From CAMBRQ01 sp945870325 (GTDB lineage Bacteria; Bacillota; Clostridia; Lachnospirales; Lachnospiraceae), in contig NZ_JBNPMC010000056.1 in NCBI RefSeq assembly GCF_050313795.1, positions 1 through 17,762 on the forward strand: a stretch of 17,762 nt of DNA, given 5' to 3'. Made by a program: the position numbers and the translations under genes. Below the pieces are notes generated by a model that was not told the origin of the DNA, did no database searches, and saw only the letters and a program-made list of their open reading frames with translations. This document shows, piece after piece, positions 14,961-17,762 of this stretch. The stretch's first letter is position 1. Every line of letters starts with the position of its first letter.

Positions 14961-16340
14961 CTATGCATTTTTCAAAAATGCACGATATCCCTTTACAGCC
15001 TCATAGATATCTGCCTTGCTGCTGACTTCATATGGCGCATGCATATTCAGTACTGCGACTCCACTGTCAATTACTTCCATACCATAATTCGCAGTCAGAT
15101 ACGCAATCGTTCCACCGCCTCCAACATCTACGCGTCCAAGTTCGGCAAATTGATATGCCGTCTTTGCCTCATCCATGATTCGGCGAATATCTGCGATAAA
15201 TTCTGCATTGGCATCATTAGAGCCATTCTTTCCTCTGCTTCCGGTGAATTTATTAAAAGACATGCCTCTTCCAAAAAAGGCTGCACTCCTCTTTTCAAAC
15301 ACCTCTGCAAACATCGGATCATAGGCTGCACTGACATCAGAAGACAACATCCGAGAATTCTGAAGCGTCCTTCTAACCTTAAGTTCTGATTCTCCCTCGG
15401 TCAGGGCTACAAGTTCTGCCACTGCATTCTCAAAGAATCTGGACGCCATACCTGTTGCGCCCACACTTCCTATCTCCTCCTTATCCACCAGCAGACAGCA
15501 AAGCGTCTTATCCGTCTCCTGCATCGCCAGCATTGCTTCCAGTGAAGTGAATGCACAGATACGGTCATCCTGCCCATATCCCAGTATCATACTTCGGTCG
15601 AAACCACAATCACGCGCTTTTCCTGCCGGTACAATCTCCAGTTCCGCCGAATAGAAATCTGCCTCTTCAATTCCATATGCCTCTTCTAACAGACGAAGTA
15701 CGTTCTTCTTTACAGCGTCTTCCTTCTCCTCAGGGATTGGGCAATTGCCAATCAGAAGATCCAGTTTTTCTCCTTCAATCACCTCAGACGCTTTCTTCTC
15801 CATCTGCATCGCTGACAAATGCACCAGAATATCAGTAATGACGAATACCGGATCTTCTTCCTGCTCTCCAATGCACACCTTCACTGCTGTTCCATCCTTC
15901 TTAACAACCGTTCCATGAATCGCAAGTGGTGTCGTTACCCACTGATATTTCTTGATTCCTCCATAATAATGTGTATCCAGATATGCAAAGGAATCCAGTT
16001 CATAAAGTGGATTCTGCTTCACATCGATACGCGGTGAGTCGATATGTGCTCCAAGTATGTTCATTCCCTCTTCGAGACCTCTTCTTCCAATTTGGAACAA
16101 TGCAACCGCTTTCTCCATATTCACTACATAGACTCTGTCGCCTGGTTCTAAAATCTCTCCGTTACGAATCACTTCCTTTATGTCCCGGTATCCTGCTTCC
16201 TTTGCCAGTCGTATCGTATAGCGGACACATTCACGCTCTGTTTTTCCCCAATCAAGGTACTGTTTATATTTCTCACATAATACCTGAAGTTTCTCTTGGT
16301 CATCCTTCTCATAGGATAGCCATGCATTTTGATGTTCCAT
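14961..16340 (-). CDS. M18-family aminopeptidase
   Basis: Cytoplasmic dinuclear-metal aminopeptidase of 459 aa, removing N-terminal (often acidic or neutral) residues from peptides. Metal-ligand motifs are in order: GAHIDSP with H99 and D101, GYGQDDR with D258, the DKEEIGS pair E288/E289, SSDVSAAYDP with D335, and MHAPYE with H434 near the C-terminus. Length fits bacterial M18 enzymes. The frame is open to a TTG at 16370, but the ATG at 16338-16340 is preceded by AAAGGAG (16351-16357) and starts the conserved protein, so I use it. It lies 32 nt after trxB and 9 nt before the YitT gene. With the M16 enzyme it makes a plausible intracellular peptide-recycling pair. Confidence 0.93.
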   Translation of the reverse strand: MEHQNAWLSYEKDDQEKLQVLCEKYKQYLDWGKTERECVRYTIRLAKEAGYRDIKEVIRNGEILEPGDRVYVVNMEKAVALFQIGRRGLEEGMNILGAHIDSPRIDVKQNPLYELDSFAYLDTHYYGGIKKYQWVTTPLAIHGTVVKKDGTAVKVCIGEQEEDPVFVITDILVHLSAMQMEKKASEVIEGEKLDLLIGNCPIPEEKEDAVKKNVLRLLEEAYGIEEADFYSAELEIVPAGKARDCGFDRSMILGYGQDDRICAFTSLEAMLAMQETDKTLCCLLVDKEEIGSVGATGMASRFFENAVAELVALTEGESELKVRRTLQNSRMLSSDVSAAYDPMFAEVFEKRSAAFFGRGMSFNKFTGSRGKNGSNDANAEFIADIRRIMDEAKTAYQFAELGRVDVGGGGTIAYLTANYGMEVIDSGVAVLNMHAPYEVSSKADIYEAVKGYRAFLKNA

Positions 16341-16372
16341 CTTCCTTTTTCTCCTTTGTGCCTCTGTCAATA

Positions 16373-17311
16373 TTATCCCTGCATACTTCTTTCAACCTGT
16401 ACCGCCGCAATCGCTCCGTCAGCCACCGCTGTTACTACCTGTCTCAGGCTCTTAATCCTTACGTCCCCTGCCGCATATACTCCCGGAATATTCGTATGCA
16501 TATCTTCATCCGTCCTAATATATCCACGCTCATCCATATCAATGATTCCTTCGAACAACTTAGAATTCGGAAGAGTGCCGACAAACCCAAAAAGACCGAA
16601 CAGGCCGTCCTCTTCATCTGCTACAATCCTGGTAGTTTCTCCTGTTTTCACGTTCTTCACTGTCATCTCGGACAGAATCTCATCTCCGCCAAGTTCTTCT
16701 ACAATAGTATCCCACATGAACTCAAGTTTGGGATTCTTAAAGGCTTTCTCCTGTATGGACTTTGCCGCACGAAGTTCATTTCTTCTGTGGATCAAAGTAA
16801 CTTTTCTTGCGAATTTCGTAAGATACATTGCCTCTTCAACTGCGGAATCTCCGCCTCCGACTACATATACCTCAAGATCCTCGAAGAAATTCGCATCACA
16901 GGTTGCACAATAGGATACACCCTTTCCTATATATTCTGCCTCGCCTTTGCATTCAATCGGTCTTGGATGCGCACCGGTCGCAATAATCACGTTTTTCGCT
17001 TGATACTCAGCCCTTGCACTTCTCAATACCTTTATTTCTCCTTCCAGAACTACTTCTGTAATCGTATCCGTTACGCGCTTAGTTCCGAATCGTTCAGTCT
17101 GCTCTGTCATCCTTGCAATCAGAGATGCACCAGACTCTCCTTCCACCTTCTGTCCCGGATAATTCTCAATCTCATCCGAGACCGCTATCTGACCACCATC
17201 CTGTCCCTTCTCAATAATGAGAGCAGATAGACGGCTTCTTCCTGCATACAATCCTGCTGCCAGCCCAGCAGGACCTGCTCCTAGAATAATCACATCATAG
17301 ATTTCACCCAT
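16373..17311 (-). CDS. trxB: Thioredoxin-disulfide reductase
   Basis: Flavoprotein of 312 aa that transfers electrons from NADPH through FAD to thioredoxin. It has the FAD-binding GAGPAGLAAG (11-20), the redox pair C135-A-T-C138 in SYCATCDANFF (the usual following Gly is Ala), the nucleotide-binding GGGDSAVEEA (152-161), HRRNELRA (175-182) with the arginines that mark NADPH preference, and the C-terminal FAD motif GVYAAGDVR (277-285). Length is canonical. AAAGGAG at 17321-17327 lies 9 nt before the ATG. It is the first gene of the minus-strand run and the leader contains hairpins (17379-17455). The nearest thioredoxin gene in the window is 13.6 kb away in a different operon, so whether that atypical HCGAC thioredoxin is its substrate is open. 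Confidence 0.95.
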   Translation of the reverse strand: MGEIYDVIILGAGPAGLAAGLYAGRSRLSALIIEKGQDGGQIAVSDEIENYPGQKVEGESGASLIARMTEQTERFGTKRVTDTITEVVLEGEIKVLRSARAEYQAKNVIIATGAHPRPIECKGEAEYIGKGVSYCATCDANFFEDLEVYVVGGGDSAVEEAMYLTKFARKVTLIHRRNELRAAKSIQEKAFKNPKLEFMWDTIVEELGGDEILSEMTVKNVKTGETTRIVADEEDGLFGLFGFVGTLPNSKLFEGIIDMDERGYIRTDEDMHTNIPGVYAAGDVRIKSLRQVVTAVADGAIAAVQVERSMQG

Positions 17312-17371
17312 TCGTACTTTCTCCTTTATCTATACAACTTGCTTCTCGCTACACTTGTTTAATTTTTATTA

Positions 17372-17400
17372 AAGATAGAAAAAAAACGAACAACCGTCAA
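17372..17400 (-). promoter_or_regulatory. Candidate proximal promoter of trxB
   Basis: On the minus strand TTGACG (17395-17400) and TATCTT (17372-17377) are separated by 17 nt, about 55 nt before the trxB start codon. The -35 box lies in the loop of the hairpin at 17379-17416, so promoter and terminator readings of this segment compete. Confidence 0.45.
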
Positions 17401-17416
17401 TATCAACTGCTCGTTT
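17379..17416 (-). terminator. Terminator-like hairpin in the trxB leader
   Basis: Minus-strand arms AAACGAGCAG (17416-17407) and TTGTTCGTTT (17393-17384) can form a 10-bp stem with two G-U pairs and a 13-nt loop; the second arm continues into a run of eight T in total. This is a normal intrinsic-terminator layout, placed before trxB and after a minus-strand promoter-like sequence, so it could be an attenuator or end a short RNA. Confidence 0.5.
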
Positions 17417-17417
17417 G

Positions 17418-17440
17418 GCAATATAGAGGGGCTATTTTGC
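17418..17440. other. Hairpin with G-rich loop in the divergent intergenic region
   Basis: GCAATATAG and CTATTTTGC form a 9-bp stem with one mismatch around the loop AGGGG (plus strand). It abuts the next hairpin and the trxB terminator-like stem, giving three structures in about 75 nt. Confidence 0.45.
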
Positions 17441-17461
17441 AGTGATAACCACCTGTTTTTT
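17440..17461 (+). terminator. Possible plus-strand terminator hairpin
   Basis: CAGTG and CACCTG pair with one bulged C around the loop ATAAC, followed directly by six T (17456-17461). The stem is short, so it is a weak candidate; no plus-strand gene precedes it, so it would only act on antisense or leader transcripts. Confidence 0.3.
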
Positions 17462-17490
17462 CATTTATATACGAAATGATCTTGTATTTT

Positions 17491-17519
17491 ATTATATCTT
17501 TCATATTTTGTGGTATCAT
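17491..17519 (-). promoter_or_regulatory. Candidate distal promoter toward trxB
   Basis: Minus strand: a perfect -10 TATAAT (17491-17496), a 17-nt spacer and a -35-like ATGATA (17514-17519, 4 of 6 matches). A transcript from here would carry the three hairpins as a leader of about 170 nt before trxB. Confidence 0.45.
17511..17519 (+). promoter_or_regulatory. Candidate extended -10 promoter of the cupin gene
   Basis: TGG followed by TATCAT (17514-17519) forms an extended -10; the -35 at 16 nt is poor (TTATAT). It would start transcription about 25 nt before the gene. Its -10 box occupies the same six bases as the -35 of the opposing trxB-directed candidate, so the two promoters would exclude each other. 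Confidence 0.4.
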
Positions 17520-17552
17520 AAGAAAAACAGAACATTTATAAGGAGAAAAATG

Positions 17553-17762
17553 ATGTCTACTCTAATGAAAAACATTAAAAAAGCAGAAGTTTTGAAACTG
17601 AAAGATGAGGTATCCTATCAGGAAGGGCAGGTTGTCAGCAAGACTCTTGCACAGAATTCTGCCCTCAGTGTTACACTGTTCGCTTTCTGGGCTGGTGAAG
17701 AGATCAGCACCCATGAATCCGGCGGAAATGCATTCGTAACCTGTCTTGATGGTGTCGGAAAG
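17553..17762 (+). CDS. Cupin-domain protein (5' part, cut by window edge)
   Basis: The first 70 codons of a plus-strand gene that runs off the window. The visible protein starts MSTLMKNIKKAEVL and continues with a beta-rich section: VVSKTLAQNSALSVTLFAFW, AGEEISTHESGGNAFVTCLDG. This is the layout of the first cupin motif of small single-domain cupins, with H and E as possible metal ligands; the second motif is not in view. Two ATG codons stand in tandem; AAGGAG (17540-17545) is 7 nt from the second (17553) and 4 nt from the first (17550), so I chose the second. The gene is divergent from trxB. Small cupins of this type are mostly uncharacterised; function is not assigned. Confidence 0.8.
   Translation, partial: MSTLMKNIKKAEVLKLKDEVSYQEGQVVSKTLAQNSALSVTLFAFWAGEEISTHESGGNAFVTCLDGVGK

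Noticed and set aside
14964..14982. Perfect 19-base palindrome at the end of the aminopeptidase gene (TGCATTTTT, one base, and its complement)
   Set aside because: It is coding (FLKNA), AT-rich, has a one-base centre that cannot form a good hairpin, and is followed at once by the next gene's ribosome site; not a convincing terminator or operator.
15971..17230. A 419-codon plus-strand open frame across the aminopeptidase and trxB genes
   Set aside because: It is antisense to two well-supported enzymes with intact catalytic motifs; composition (many Ser, Leu, His, Arg, Cys) is that of a reverse-strand frame.
1..17762. Insertion sequences, integrases, tRNA or rRNA genes
   Set aside because: I saw no transposase or recombinase motifs, terminal inverted repeats, or tRNA-like cloverleaf sequences.

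Overview
The window looks like a chromosomal segment of a low-to-moderate-GC Gram-positive anaerobe of the Clostridia, most likely a gut Lachnospiraceae. The reasons are strong AAAGGAG-type ribosome binding sites, a lipoprotein with a short lipobox, sigma-A-like promoters, and the protein flavour (HPK10/LytTR two-component pair, YitT-family membrane protein, M18 and PreP-like M16 peptidases). This placement is an inference; no rRNA or other taxonomic marker is present. Almost everything reads on the minus strand, so gene order runs from right to left.

Right part (about 11184-17762): a divergent intergenic region at 17312-17552 separates a plus-strand cupin-protein gene (cut by the window edge) from a minus-strand run: trxB, an M18 aminopeptidase, a YitT/DUF2179 membrane protein and a large M16C (PreP-like) metallopeptidase. 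Gaps are small (32 and 9 nt, plus one ribosome binding site inside the preceding gene), which suggests one housekeeping operon for thiol redox and peptide turnover. The trxB leader holds several hairpins, T-tracts on both strands and overlapping promoter-like sequences.

Left and central part (237-11143): this is the unusual region. A promoter at 11064-11092 is preceded directly by two head-to-tail 21-nt repeats, an arrangement like the binding sites of LytTR regulators. It should drive a 1049-aa membrane-anchored surface protein carrying five diverged copies of a ~120-145 aa domain I do not recognise, then a lipoprotein carrying a sixth copy, then (after an intercistronic hairpin) two ABC exporter half-transporters, a trigger-factor-like protein without a recognisable ribosome-binding domain, and a thioredoxin with an HCGAC active site. 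A near-consensus promoter (2325-2352) then drives an HPK10-type sensor kinase and a LytTR response regulator, closed by a rho-independent terminator (237-270).

Working hypothesis (inference): a self-contained envelope system in which the LytTR two-component pair controls surface display of the repeat-domain proteins, a heterodimeric ABC exporter, and two folding or redox helpers. The substrate is unknown; no precursor peptide, C39 peptidase or lantibiotic enzyme is visible. Positions 1-236 hold no gene I can support.
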